Of a DNA stretch of 64,000 bases, positions 20,718-31,609 are shown in pieces (the stretch's first letter is position 1; each line of letters begins with the position of its first letter). Source of the DNA: Muscardinus avellanarius (Eukaryota; Chordata; Mammalia; Rodentia; Gliridae); the NCBI GenBank assembly GCA_963383645.1, contig OY726564.1, positions 108,135,540-108,199,539 on the forward strand, written 5' to 3'. The position numbers were made by a program, and so were the translations under genes. The notes under the pieces are model-generated. The model saw only the letters and a list, made by a program, of their open reading frames with translations. It was not told the origin of the DNA and ran no database searches.

Positions 20718-21670
20718 CGTGCCACATAATGAAATGGCTTTCCTTCTTATCTTTGAGGGGGGATCAGGCAACTCTAACAGGTTGACCATTCAGTGAGTCA
20801 CTTCATCTTAATAGAAGAAAGGGAGCGGGTCCCCGGGTGTCGCTGCGCTTATCCAGGTCATTTCCAGCTTTTCCTCACTTAGATAACTCTATACTGCAGG
20901 CACAAGTCTGCAAGACCTGGAATAAATAGGATTCCTCAAAAGGTTGCGTGTGCAGCTTTAGAGAACCTACAGAGTCGTGATCAACACACCACTTCCCAAT
21001 GCAATGGTGTTTTTAAGGCACCTCCAGAGAAACCCGGGGGGGTGAGTCTTGAAATTCCATTGTGATCATATTTTGGTGATTAAGAACCTGACATTTTCCC
21101 ACCAATGTCTCCGATGTGTTTTCAGGAAGCCCCTCCTCCCATGCCATCAGAGTAAAACCAATACTTACTGGATTCTGTAAGCAATCAACAGCCTGACACA
21201 GTGTCCCGTGAGGTTTCCTGGCTGGGTCCCTTCTCACATTCTATAGTGACGTCGAGTTTCTTAGACGTGTCCCAGGAGTAAAGGAGATCATTCTCGGTTT
21301 TCTGCCCAGGCTATGGGCTATGGGGAAAATCTAATTGTAGAGACCTTTGTCGAGCCCTGGGGCTTTGCCTGAGCATTGGACAGGTGGCCAAACATTCTTT
21401 GATTCCCAGCTTCAATTGCTACATGAGAGGACACACGTCACCGACACCTCGCCACCTGCTGGAAGATGTCACGTCCCCATCAAATGACTCCTCTAGGTGA
21501 CACAGCCGCCATTTGCTCTCCTCTGCCCTCTTCCTGTTTACTCAACCGTGGCTTCTTTTAGCATCTGTCCTTTGCTCTCTGCACCCATCAGAGCAGTTTC
21601 TTTTTACTGCTACACAAATCTTGTGGTCATGTTTGTGCTTTGCCAGTGCTATCGCCCCACCTACTAAGCC
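20718..21670. other. Unique region, no gene recognised
   Basis: About 950 bp without recognisable repeats. Frames at 21013-21237 (minus) and 21513 onward (plus) are short and match nothing I know. Confidence 0.5.
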
Positions 21671-21686
21671 TTTTCCTCTTTTTTCA

Positions 21687-21906
21687 TTTTTCTTTTTTTT
21701 TGGTGGTACTGGGGGTGGAACCCAGGGGCTTTCTACCTTCCAGGCTATACTCCCAGACCTTTTTTATATATTTTTTGGAAACAGGGTCTCAGTAAGTTGC
21801 TGAGAGCCTCACTAAGTAGTTAAGGCTGGCTTTGAACCTGTGCGATCCTCCTGTCTCAGCCTCCTAAGCACGGGGATTACAAGTGTGTGCCACCACGCCC
21901 GGCTCT
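21687..21906 (-). mobile_element. SINE with perfect TSD
   Basis: Minus-strand copy flanked by TTTTCCTCTTTTTTCA (21671-21686 and 21907-21922). Confidence 0.9.
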
Positions 21907-22027
21907 TTTTCCTCTTTTTTCACCTAGGCAAATCTTCCTGGTTCTTCAAATAAAATATCTGAAGCCCAAATTAAATATTTTGTTGCATGTGTGTTAATAC
22001 TCATTACTCTTCTGGTTTCCAAAACTT

Positions 22028-22396
22028 CATCATCATCATTATAATTGTAACTATTATTATATAATTTCATCACCATCACCATCATCATCATCACCATCAT
22101 CATCACAATCACCACCATCACCATCATCACCATAATCATCATTATCAACATCATCACCATCATCATCATCATCATCATTGTCGTCATCATCATCACCATC
22201 GTCATCTACATAATCATCGCCATCATCATCATCATCACCATCACCACCATAATCATCATTATCAACATCATCACCATCACCATCATCATCACCACCATCT
22301 CCATCACCATCATCATCATCATCATCATTGCCATCATCATCATCATCACCATCATCATCACCATCATCATCACCGTCATCATCATCATCACCATCA
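22028..22396. repeat. (CAT)n/(CAC)n trinucleotide array
   Basis: About 370 bp of CAT with CAC and AAT variants. A block around CATAATCATCATTATCAACA recurs (about 22130 and 22250), so part of the array was duplicated as a larger unit. Minus-strand poly-Met frames are artefacts. Confidence 0.95.
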
Positions 22397-22665
22397 TGGG
22401 TCCTGGGGATTAAACCCGGGAAATTCTGTCTCTGTGCTACATCCCACTTTTTTATCTTATATTTTATTTTATGTTTATAGTACTGGGGATTGAACCCAAG
22501 GGTGTTCTACATCCAAGCTACTTCACCAACCCTTTTTTTATTTTTATATTTTTATATTTTCTGAAACAGGGTCTTGCTAGGTTGCTGAGGCTGTCTTCAA
22601 CCCTGTGATCCTCCCGTCTCAGCCTCCCACAGACTGAGATTACTGACAGGTCCCACCATGCCCTG
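22397..22665 (-). mobile_element. SINE with extra ID-like tail
   Basis: Minus strand: an ID-like tail (22397-22450), a second tail (22478-22535) and one head (22555-22665), i.e. head-tail-tail read 5' to 3'. The CAT array begins where the tail ends. Confidence 0.75.
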
Positions 22666-23320
22666 CTGAATGCTGGTTTATGTGGAGAGCGGGGCTGTTG
22701 GATCTGGAAATGACAATGTCCACATCAGAGACATTGTTGGGGAAATGTTGGATGCAGTGAGCATCCGCGTGCAGAGGGCAAGTGGAAAATGAGATGTGTA
22801 CAGGTTGCAAACATCAACCCGGAATTTACTTAATGCAAAGGGCCCAGATGAGACCATAATCATACATACATAATCATACATAATCATACACATACATAAG
22901 GAAGGTAGAGGAAAGAAGAGGCCAGGGCTCTGAGACCCACTGGCACTTAGAGTCCAGGAAGGAGGAGGTAGAAGGAGGACTCTGAACTTGTGGCCCCCAG
23001 GTCTGCCCCACATTCAGAGACACCATGGCCACATGTAGGGTGCTACAGACTCACGAGTGCCAGCCTCCTCATGACAGCCAGGACTTCTGGCAGGGCACAG
23101 TGGAGACTATCTGGCTGTTGAGAGAAATGTGGCTACATCCTTTCTCAAAGACTAGATCTGTGAGTGAGCTAAGAAAGCATAGACTGACTTTATTGGCAGT
23201 ACAGAGAAATTAGCTGATATATGCACAGCCCAAACTGAATTCGCAGTTAACTGAGGCCACACTGGGATGTTTGTGAAAGCAAGGGCTTTCACCTGGAGCA
23301 TTGCTTTGCAAGAAATTGCC
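22666..23320. other. Unique region, no gene recognised
   Basis: Minus-strand frame 22678-23013 (111 codons) and plus frame 23025-23213 lack recognisable domains. A small (ACAT)n cluster lies at 22860-22900. Confidence 0.5.
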
Positions 23321-23321
23321 A

Positions 23322-23366
23322 AGCAGGGCGTGGTGGCGCAGCTTGTAGTCCCAGTACCTGGGAGTC
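23322..23366 (+). mobile_element. SINE head fragment
   Basis: Only the first 45 bp of the 7SL-like head (GCAGGGCGTGGTGGCGCAGC) remains, fused directly to MIR sequence. Confidence 0.6.
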
Positions 23367-23472
23367 AGTGCTTTACAAATGATAATTCATCCTTATAACA
23401 ACCCACGTGATGGCCCTGACCTCACAGATGAGGACGCTGCAGCCTGGAAGACTTCAGAGGCAGCACAATGCA
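23367..23472 (-). repeat. MIR fragment
   Basis: GTGCTTTACAAATGATAATTCATCC then TCACAGATGAGGACGCTGCAG, the reversed MIR core. Confidence 0.65.
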
Positions 23473-23473
23473 A

Positions 23474-23583
<110 letters not shown>

Positions 23584-23815
23584 TTACCAATCCTGCTGAA
23601 CCGGAGTCTCTGGGATGCGGCATGGGAGTGGTCTGTCCATAGAAAAATCTCTGGGACATTTTCATGTATATGAAATTTTCAGAACCAAAGGTTCACTGGA
23701 TCTCAAGTTTGATTTGAAGTTCAGAAAGACCTTGATATTTGCTCTACTAAATAGTTTACTTGTAATATTTCTGAACACCTGTGTTTAGAAACTTTATTAG
23801 TCTCATAATTTTGTT

Positions 23816-23896
23816 TGTTTGCAGTAGGAGGGATGAGCCCAGGGCTTCATGCGTGCTAGGCACGTGCCCCATCAAGGAGTTGCATCCTCAGCCCTC
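23816..23896 (-). mobile_element. ID element, reversed
   Basis: GAGCCCAGGGCTTCATGCGTGC...CCTCAGCCC is the reverse complement of an ID monomer. Confidence 0.65.
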
Positions 23897-23904
23897 ACTT
23901 ATTC

Positions 23905-24350
23905 ATTTATGCTACTGGAGATTGAATCTAGGGGCATTCTGCCTCCAAGCTACACCCTCAACCCTTTTTAGTTTTTTTGTTTTGAAATAGGGTCTTGCTA
24001 GGTTGTTGAGATTCTTGCTTCCCAGACCTTTTATTTTTATTATTATTATTATTATTATTTTTGGTGGTACTGGCATTCCTGGACCCCTTCTATCTCTGGG
24101 CTACACTCCCAGACCCTATTTTTATATTTTTATTTGGAAACAGGGTCTCGTATGCCAGCGCGGCTGGCTTGGAACCTGCGCGATCCTCCTGTCTCCGCCT
24201 CCCAAGCACGGGGATTACAAGCGTGCGCCACCACGCCCAGCAGTTCCCCAGACCTTTTAAATTTTTATTTTGAGACAGGGCCTAAGTTGCTGAGGATGGT
24301 GTTGAACTTGTGATCTGCCCACCTCCCAACTAGCTGGGATTACAGGTGTG
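23905..24350 (-). mobile_element. Nested SINEs: old outer, short-head inner
   Basis: The inner copy (24042-24246, with an (ATT)n tail) has the short-head marks and is flanked by CCCAGACCTTTTATTTTTATT-like duplications at 24021 and 24247. Outer SINE pieces lie at 23905-24020 (tail) and 24262-24350 (head). Confidence 0.75.
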
Positions 24351-24591
24351 CCCAGATCTCTAACTATTCTTAACAATATTTTGTTGAACATAGGTAACAA
24401 GTGCCTGCATAGTGCATTATTTACAGCGATGAAAGGGTATAATTGCATATTGAACCCACTTGCATTGTCTAATATGTTGGCAATAATTACCTAGGAGCTT
24501 AAAGCCTCACACCATAGACACTGACACCTCCTGTTCTCAACAAGAACGCTGTGTCTTTCCCCTCTGAGATCCATAAACAATAATGAAATAG

Positions 24592-24660
24592 GGGCTGCAG
24601 TGCAGCCCAGGGGGAGAGCTCTTGCCTGGCATACGTGAGGCCCAGGTTTTGACACCCAGT

Positions 24661-24662
<2 letters not shown>
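24592..24662 (+). mobile_element. ID element
   Basis: GGGGCTGCAGTGCAGCCCAG...CTCTTGCCTGGCATACGTGAG, followed by its (AC)n tail. Confidence 0.75.

Positions 24663-24708
<46 letters not shown>
24663..24708. repeat. (AC)n microsatellite
   Basis: About 23 units continuing the ID tail. Confidence 0.95.
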
Positions 24709-24710
<2 letters not shown>

Positions 24711-24910
24711 AAAACCACAATAAAACCCTGGCATGAACGACTTCATGGGGGTTGTTTTCCTGGCTGGCTGGGGGAGGTGGTCTTAAATATCTCAGCTCAG
24801 GCTAGGAGCAATAAAGCCTTTTGATGTATATGGGATGCCCTGGAATCCTCAGAGAAGACAATCCATGGATTAGTCCTTAACCTTTGTGAATAGCCTCAAG
24901 AGTTTATGGG

Positions 24911-25128
24911 GTGAGCCATGAGTAGTGGGGCACGCCTATAATCCTAGTAGTTGGGGGGCTGAGCTGGGAGGACTGCAGGTTTGAGGACAGCCTCAGCAAT
25001 ATAGCGAGACTCTCAACAACCTCGTGAGACCCTGGTTCAAGTCACAACAAAACAGAAAGTGTTGGGGGTGTAGCTCAGAAGTAGAACGCCCCTGAGTTCA
25101 GTCCCTAGTATTCCCCTTACACACTCAC
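24911..25128 (+). mobile_element. SINE with TSD
   Basis: Diverged complete copy flanked by AGTTTATGGG at 24901-24910 and 25129-25138. Confidence 0.85.
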
Positions 25129-25138
25129 AGTTTATGGG

Positions 25139-26130
25139 CTGAAATGAAAGTGGAAACATACTTGGTATTAAAAGGAAATGAATCATTTTCAGATTACAAA
25201 AGTGGAGGCATATTGACCATACAACCCTGTAGAGCATCAGTGTAACCTTTGATACAGTCCTTTCTGTAGACAAGGAATTGTGCCTTCCCGTCACAGATCC
25301 CCACCCAAAACCCAGCTGCAATTGGCTTCATTTGTGCAGAGAGACTGGTTTCACCTGTTTGCAACTGTTGAACTATTAGTCATCGGTTCAGAGGTTGCTT
25401 AAGCAGATTTCCCAGGAGCTTTGTCCCATACGCATTTTTTTTTTAAAATCCCACAATAGAAATCAACAAAGGCGACACACCTATTGGACATTGTCAGTGG
25501 AGGAGACAAAAGTCTGAATGCAGCTTGGAATCGAAGGAGTCCATTCACCAGGCCTGGAGAGATCTGAGCATCCATACTCGGAAGATCAGAAATCTGAGTC
25601 TCTGTTTCTGAAAAGAAGGAAAGAGAACAATTAATAAATGAATGTGGTGAAGGGTGGGGGAGGGGTGTTAGTAGCGGGCGAGTGAGGACTGGAATGAGCT
25701 ACAAGGGCCTGTTTCTTGGGTGTTAAGACTGTCAGATTTAGAAAAAGAAAGGGGTGGGGGAGGGGGAGAAATAAAAATACAAATGCCCAGTTCAATCAGA
25801 TAAACAGCGAACAATTTCTCAGTATTAAGTACATCTCATCACTGTCTGAGACAGTTACACTACTGAATCATTTGCTGTTTATCTGAAATGCAAAATTTGA
25901 GTGGAAGTCATGTATTTTATCTGGCAGTATTTTCTGAGTAGGGCCTTCTAATCTCAGTTTGAAAAAAAAAAAAACCCTTTTAGAAAACAGATGTCTTCAG
26001 GAAACTGGGTCATGGATTCAGCAGCATAAATACTAATTATGTTGTATGGTGTGATGGGATTCTTTATTTATTTAGCATTACTAAACAAGCAATAGTAATG
26101 ACTGAAACCTAGCTACTTTGATTTGAAAAG
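25139..26130. other. Unique region with a 13-bp inverted repeat
   Basis: No gene recognised. Contains TCAGATAAACAGC (25796-25808) and its exact reverse complement (25874-25886). The sequence after the second arm, AAATGCAAAATTTGAGTGGA...TATTTTATCTGGCA, resembles an ancient interspersed repeat I cannot name. Confidence 0.5.
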
Positions 26131-26245
26131 CCATCTATTATGACATCAAATTTAAAAGCTTCTGCATGGCAAAGGAAGCAAGAGTCTGGGGAGACAGCCT
26201 ACAGAATGGGAGGAAGTCCTTGCCAGTTACTCTTCAAAGGATTAA

Positions 26246-26424
26246 TGCTGGGGATTGAACCCGGAGGAGGTCTTCCTTCAGGCTCTACCCCCACCCCTAT
26301 TTTTTAAATTTTTTACTTGGAAACAGGGTCTCCCTAAGTTGCTGAAGCTCTCTTCAAACCTGCAATCCTCCTGTATCAGCCTCCCAGCTACTGGGATTAC
26401 AGGCATGTACCACCACACCTAGCT
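26246..26424 (-). mobile_element. SINE inside L1
   Basis: Minus-strand copy splitting L1 ORF2 between GGATTAAT and AAAATATCCAGGG, which are adjacent in intact L1s. Confidence 0.8.
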
Positions 26425-26962
26425 AAAATATCCAGGGTATATAAAGAACTCAAAAAAATAAAATAAAAAAGCCTAATACCGACAAAACAAAGCAAATAAC
26501 ACCATCAATAAATGGACAAATGAACTAAACACACATTTCTCAAAAGAAGTGCAAATGGCTAACATGTGTATGAAAAAATGTCCAACATCTTTAGCAATCT
26601 AGGATATGCAAATCTAAACTACACCGAGGTTTCATCTTACTCCAGGTAGAATGGCAATCAGCATCAACAAATGCTAGAAAGACCGTGGGAGGAAGGAATC
26701 ACCTGTATACTGCTAGTGGGATTGTAGATTAGTACAACCACAAAAAAATTAGTAGAACCACTGTGGAAATCAATGTCAATGTTTCTCAAAAGACTAGTAA
26801 TGAAACTACCATACGATCCTGCTGTAGCATTCCTTGGTATTTACCCAAGAGAATTAGAGTCAGCATATTATAGTGATATGTGCATGTCCAGGTTTATAGC
26901 AGCACAATTCACAATAGCCAAGTTATGGAACCAGCCTAGTGTCCATCAGTAGATGACTGAAT

Positions 26963-27165
26963 AGCTGGGCGTGGTGGCGCACGCTTGTAATCCCAGTACT
27001 TGGGAGGCTGAGACAGAGGCTCGCAGGTTCACAGTCAACCTTAGTGACTTAGTGAGGCCCGCTGCAACTTAGTGAGACCCTGTTTCACAATAAAGAATAA
27101 AAAAAATTTAGGGTTTGTAACTTGAAGGTAGAATGCCCCTGGGTTCAATCCCTAGTTCTGCAAAA

Positions 27166-27197
<32 letters not shown>
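26963..27197 (+). mobile_element. SINE inside L1, (AAAT)n tail
   Basis: Plus-strand copy with an AAAT repeat tail, separating L1 segments CATCAGTAGATGACTGAA and GGAAACTGTAGTATA. Confidence 0.85.
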
Positions 27198-27756
27198 GGA
27201 AACTGTAGTATATACACACAATAGAATTTCATTCCATCATGAAGAAGGATGAAATTATATCATTCCCAGAAATAAATATAGCACTAGAGAGACTTGTGTT
27301 AAGTGAAATAAGCCAGTCTCAGAAAGTCAAGGATCATTTATGTTTTCTCATATATGGAAGATAGAAAAGGAGGGAGGAGAACAAGGGATGGGGAGACCAG
27401 CAGGGGAGAACAAGGAAATTGGGAAAGGGAGGAGAAGGAGGGCCAAGGAGGTACTGGGAAATAAAGTTGATTAAATTATGTTATGTGCATGTGAAAAAAA
27501 TGTCACAATGAACCCCTCTGTTATGTATATTTATTATACACCAATAGAAACATTTAAAAATATCTATTTTATTTATATATTTGTATGAATTTGAATAAAC
27601 TAAAAAGGGGCAACACTGATTCTAAGATTTAGGGGCAAAAAAACCATCCATCCATCATTCACCTACTCATTCTCAGCTCATTCTTTCTCTGCAGAAGGGC
27701 CTGCTGGTAGATATGTTTATTAAACATATCTTAGCCATCAGAAGAATTACCTTAGC

Positions 27757-28056
27757 CAGGTGTGGTGGCGCATGCTTGTAATCCTTGCTCTTGGGAGGCT
27801 GAGACAGGAGGATTGCATGGGTTCGAAGCCAGCCTCAGCTACTTAGTGAGGCTCTCAGCAACTTAGTGAGACCCTGTTTCCAAAAAATATATAAAAAGGT
27901 CTGGGAGTATAGCCCGGAGGTAGAAAGCCCCTGGTTTCCATCCCCAGTACCACCAAAGAAGAAGAAGAAGAAGAAGAAGAAGAAGAAGAAGAAGAAGAAG
28001 AAGAAGAGGAGGAGGAGGAGGAGGAGGAGGAGGAGGAGGAGGAGGAGGAGGAGGAG
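27757..28056 (+). mobile_element. SINE with (GAA)n(GGA)n tail, perfect TSD
   Basis: Complete copy. The tail is a 104-bp purine tract inside the inserted unit. TSD GAATTACCTTAGC at 27744-27756 and 28057-28069. Confidence 0.9.
27955..28056. repeat. (GAA)n(GGA)n compound trinucleotide repeat
   Basis: About 17 GAA/AAG units followed by about 17 GGA units, pure purine on +. Confidence 0.95.
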
Positions 28057-28381
28057 GAATTACCTTAGCAATCAGAAGAATGACCACATTTGGTTTCTCT
28101 GACCCAGCCCCAATTTCTTAAATAATAATGCACGACAAGAGTCTACATTTAAAGGAAGACTAGACTCAGCCATGGACAAAATGCCCCAAAGAAAAAGCAG
28201 GGGCGCTACACCTTCCATTACCAGTCACCGCTCTGTCCGATCCCCGTCTGTCCAGGTGGCAATGAGCTGGCTCGGCAAACACAGAGATGGAACCCCCAGG
28301 CTTAGAGTTGTGCTAGTGTGGCCGAGAGGAGAGAAAGAGGCCCATCACGAAGAAGAAATAGTCTAAGTACAAAAACGTACC

Positions 28382-28585
28382 AGCTGGGCGTGGTGGCGCA
28401 CGCCTGTGATCCCAGTACCTGGGAAGCTGAGATGCAGGGAGGTCGCGGTCAGCCTCCTCCACTGAGTGAGGCCCTGCAACTCCGTGAGACCTTGTTTTAA
28501 AATGAAGGCTAAGATAGGGCTGGGGATGCAGCTTGGAGGTAGAATGCCCCTGGGTTCAATCCCCAGCACCTCCTTCCTCCCCCCA
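28382..28585 (+). mobile_element. SINE
   Basis: Complete copy. Imperfect duplications AAAACGTACC and AAAAGTACC flank it. Confidence 0.8.
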
Positions 28586-28811
28586 AAAGTACCAAGGTTG
28601 CAAACGCTAAGGCTGAGAGAAGGGAAGGATAAGGGGAAGGGTCCTGCGCTGGGCTTGGTGGGTGAGCAGGACGAGGGGGAGCAGTGTGAGAGCGTGCCCG
28701 TCGGGGTGACTGGCCTGGTTGCTCTTTCGAGGTCGCTGCTTGCTTGTGGATGTCTCACCCCAAAAGTGACGGCGGGATTTGTTCACTTATCAATTCATTT
28801 TATTTTATTTT

Positions 28812-29052
28812 ATTGGTATTGGAGATTAAACCCAGGGACATTCTACCTTCAAGGTATACCCTCAGCCAAAATTATTTACTTTTAATTTCAAATTTTAATT
28901 TAATTTTGATTACAATTTTTTTTTAATTTCAGAAAAGGGTCTCGTTAAGTTGCTGAGGGCCTCACAAAGTTGCTGAGGCTGCTCTTAAAGTTGCAATCCT
29001 CCTGTCTCAGCCTCCCAAGTAGCAGGTTTATGGGCGTGTGCTACTATGGTCA
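28812..29052 (-). mobile_element. SINE with long AT-rich linker
   Basis: Minus-strand copy; the linker between tail and head is expanded (about 28865-28935). Confidence 0.75.
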
Positions 29053-29342
29053 GTGTTATCCCTTTAATGAATCCTTATGTTTTCATTGCCTAGAATAATA
29101 CTTGAGACACCTCAGGGCTTTGGGATCTCTGCAGGGTCACCCGGGAGTGCTCTGTGGAGGGGTGGTGCTCATCTGGGGCTTGCTCCTGACGTGGTGGGGA
29201 GGGGAATACACTTAAACCATGTTAACATATACCCACCACCTAGAGTGACGGAGGGTGTACAAGGGTTAGCTCTGTGACAGCTACGAATGTATAATCCATA
29301 CTTGCTCAATCCATGCCAGCCTAGAAGAAAAAGTGAGGATAA

Positions 29343-29348
29343 AATAGT

Positions 29349-29385
<37 letters not shown>

Positions 29386-29451
29386 ACTACCACCACCACC
29401 ACCACCACCATCACCACCACCACCACCACCACCATCACCACCACCATCACG
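29343..29451. repeat. (AC)n(CCA)n compound repeat
   Basis: About 20 AC units followed by about 65 bp of CCA/ATCACC. Minus-strand poly-Val/Cys frames are artefacts. Confidence 0.95.
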
Positions 29452-29628
29452 CATTTGTGAATCTAAAGAAATAAAACTGGGGAGAAAAAAAGCAGCCTTA
29501 TTCCTTTGGTTCCTACCCCCTGCCGACACAGTATTTTCAGCCCCTTCAAGTTTGTCCCCAGTGGGTTCTAGGAGTCCCCGGGGATGTTGCTCGTGCCTTA
29601 TGAAATGGCAGATATAAGAGAACATTCT

Positions 29629-29952
29629 CCGGGCACCATGGCCCAAGCCTATGATCCTAGTACTTAGGAGGTTGAAACAAGAGGGTTGCAGGTTGGAAGC
29701 CAGTCTCAGCAACTTAGCAAGATCCTGGTTCAAAATAAGAAAACTAAAGAAGGAGCCAGGTGTGATGATGCTTGGAATCCCAGTATTTGGTAGGCTGAGA
29801 CAGGAGGATCGCGGTTCCCAGCCAGACTCAGCCACTTAGTGAGGCCCTTTGCAACTCAGTGAGACCCTGTTTCCAAAATAATGAATAAAAATAGGACTGG
29901 GGTGTAGCTTGGAAGTAGAATGCCCCTGGGTTCCATCCCCAGTACCATAAAA
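29629..29952 (+). mobile_element. Two SINEs in tandem
   Basis: 29629-29752 is a head plus linker without tail. 29754-29952 is a complete copy. The second may have inserted in the first one's A-rich linker. Confidence 0.8.
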
Positions 29953-30029
29953 GGGGAGAGAAGGAGAGGGAGAGAGAGAGGGAGGGAGAGGGAGAGGGGG
30001 AAGGAGGGAGGGAGGGAGAGGGAGAGGGA

Positions 30030-30107
<78 letters not shown>

Positions 30108-30108
30108 A
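29953..30108. repeat. GA/GGGA-rich purine tract
   Basis: GGGAGA units followed by pure (GA)n, extending the SINE tail. Confidence 0.95.
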
Positions 30109-30505
30109 GGCACAGGCTGGGAGGGAGCCGCCACCATAGGAGGTTCCACGTGGTTCGATTCTGGGGGCAACCTCTGCGTGCATAGTGGGGAAGCGTGGTG
30201 TGAGCTCCAGCCCAGGCTGGGGAGACCATTCCTTCCTGCACTAGGCCTTGGTTCCCCAGCTGCAAAGCAGGGATACTAATCAGACCGTTGTGAAGACCAC
30301 ACGGAGACCCAGGCGTCTCTAAATTTGCCGCAGAGGCCGCTCCTCCCGTTTCCCTGTCGTTGCAGTCCCACACCTGAGACTAACCAATGAGCTTCTTGTA
30401 ATAGAGGGATCGGATCGCCACAGGTGCAGATCCTCGAGGGAACACAGCTCAGACTCTCAGGCTGGAGTGGCCAACACTCTGATTTGCAAATTAATCAAGG
30501 ACCAG
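30109..30505. other. Unique stretch, no gene recognised
   Basis: Part of a 181-codon minus-strand frame (29828-30373) lies here, but most of that frame is GA-repeat and SINE. The non-repeat part matches nothing I know. Confidence 0.5.
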
Positions 30506-30600
30506 GGGCTGGGGTTATGACTCAGGGGTAAATGATCACCTAGCAGGTGCGAGGCCTCGGGTTCCATTCCCCAGCACCACGCAAACAAAACAAAGCAGGG
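30506..30600 (+). mobile_element. ID element
   Basis: GGGGCTGGGGTTATGACTCAG...CCTAGCAGGTGCGAGG...GGGTTCCATTCCCC, ending in an A-rich tail. Confidence 0.8.
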
Positions 30601-30803
30601 GAGAGTAAGAAGCCACGCTTATCCAGTGCTGCCCTTGTGAAGCTACCAGTTGTCTTAGGAGATGTAACACAATAACTCAGTAAATGAAGATGGAGAATTT
30701 GAAACATCTGTTCACAGCATTAGCACAAGAAAGGACACTCATCCCAAATTTAGACATCATGGAAGCAAATTGTTTTTGGGTCTGAGTGTCAAGGGTCATT
30801 AGT

Positions 30804-30920
30804 AACTTTTTGTAGGGGGTACTGAGATTGAACCCAGGGGTATTCTAGATCTGAGCTACACTCCCAGCCCTATTTTGTTTTTATTTTGAAATAAGGTCTC
30901 ACTAAGTTTCTAAGGGCCTT
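30804..30920 (-). mobile_element. SINE, 5'-truncated, with TSD
   Basis: The tail and only the linker-proximal part of the head are present, yet GTCATTAGT occurs on both sides (30795-30803, 30921-30929). It was therefore inserted truncated, not eroded afterwards. Confidence 0.8.
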
Positions 30921-31257
30921 GTCATTAGTGATTTTTTAAAAAATTAAATTGTTCTTTACCCTGAGTGGATTCCACACTGGTCAACTCTGGCCTTTCGTTT
31001 TCTAAGAGGATCTTAGAGATTGGCCTTTAATGTCAAATGCCGTGGGAGAAAATAACTTCTCACAATTACATTTTGAAAGTATCTACGAGATATCAAGAGA
31101 GAAGTCTCTGCTGGCAGTAGAAAGAAATAAAAACGTAGCATTCAAGAGAGAGGCTAGGACAATAGGAACGTACATTTGGAAGTCATAGAATTTAGGTGAT
31201 AAATAAAGCAAGTGGGAAGGGGGGTGTTTAAAGAGAAAAGACATGAGGACACAGGTG

Positions 31258-31605
31258 ACCTAAGCCCCTCCCCCAGTGCACCACATCAAGTTCCCGGGCG
31301 GAACTTATTCCCAGGACCCACCCTGGACCTACTGAACTGAAACTGTGGAGGCAAAGGAGACCCCAGGAATCTGCATTTGTTTTTGCTGTTGATACTGGGG
31401 GTTGAACCCAGGGGCATTCCTTCTACCTCCAAGCTACACCCCTAGCCCTATTTTATTTTTCATGTTGTAACAAGGTATCACTAAGTTGCTGAGGCTGGCT
31501 TCCAACCCTCCATCTTCCTGTCTCAGCCTCCCAAGTACTGGAATCACAGGTGTGCACCACCACACACAGCTGGGCATCTGCATTTTTTTAAAAAAAAAGC
31601 ATCCC
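31258..31605 (+). repeat. MER5A-like DNA-transposon relic, split
   Basis: GACCTACTGAACTGAAACTGTGG...AGGAATCTGCATTTG resembles the hAT-Charlie MER5A element. Interrupted by a SINE at 31379. Confidence 0.5.
31379..31575 (-). mobile_element. SINE inside MER5A-like relic
   Basis: Minus-strand copy flanked by ATCTGCATTT (31369-31378, 31576-31585). Confidence 0.85.
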
Positions 31606-31609
31606 AAAT

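Larger units (their letters stand above)
26138..27565 (+). pseudogene. L1 3' end (ORF2 C-terminus and 3'UTR), interrupted
   Basis: Phrases AAAAGCTTCTGCATGGCAAAGG, GATATGCAAATC, AGCACAATTCACAATAGCCAAG and AAGTGAAATAAGCCAG mark ORF2 3' sequence. A polypurine-rich 3'UTR (27356-27450) and the A-rich end follow. Frameshifts and stops abolish coding. Two SINEs, at 26246-26424 (minus) and 26963-27197 (plus), were inserted later. Confidence 0.8.

Noticed and set aside
21924..22397. Poly-Met frames on the minus strand
   Set aside because: Direct translation of the CAT array.
28363..28885. 131-139-codon frames on both strands
   Set aside because: Largely SINE sequence. Frames on opposite strands overlap, as expected by chance in GC-rich DNA.
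29281..29835. 184-codon minus-strand frame
   Set aside because: Composed of SINE, CCA/AC microsatellite and short unique sequence, with no conserved domain.
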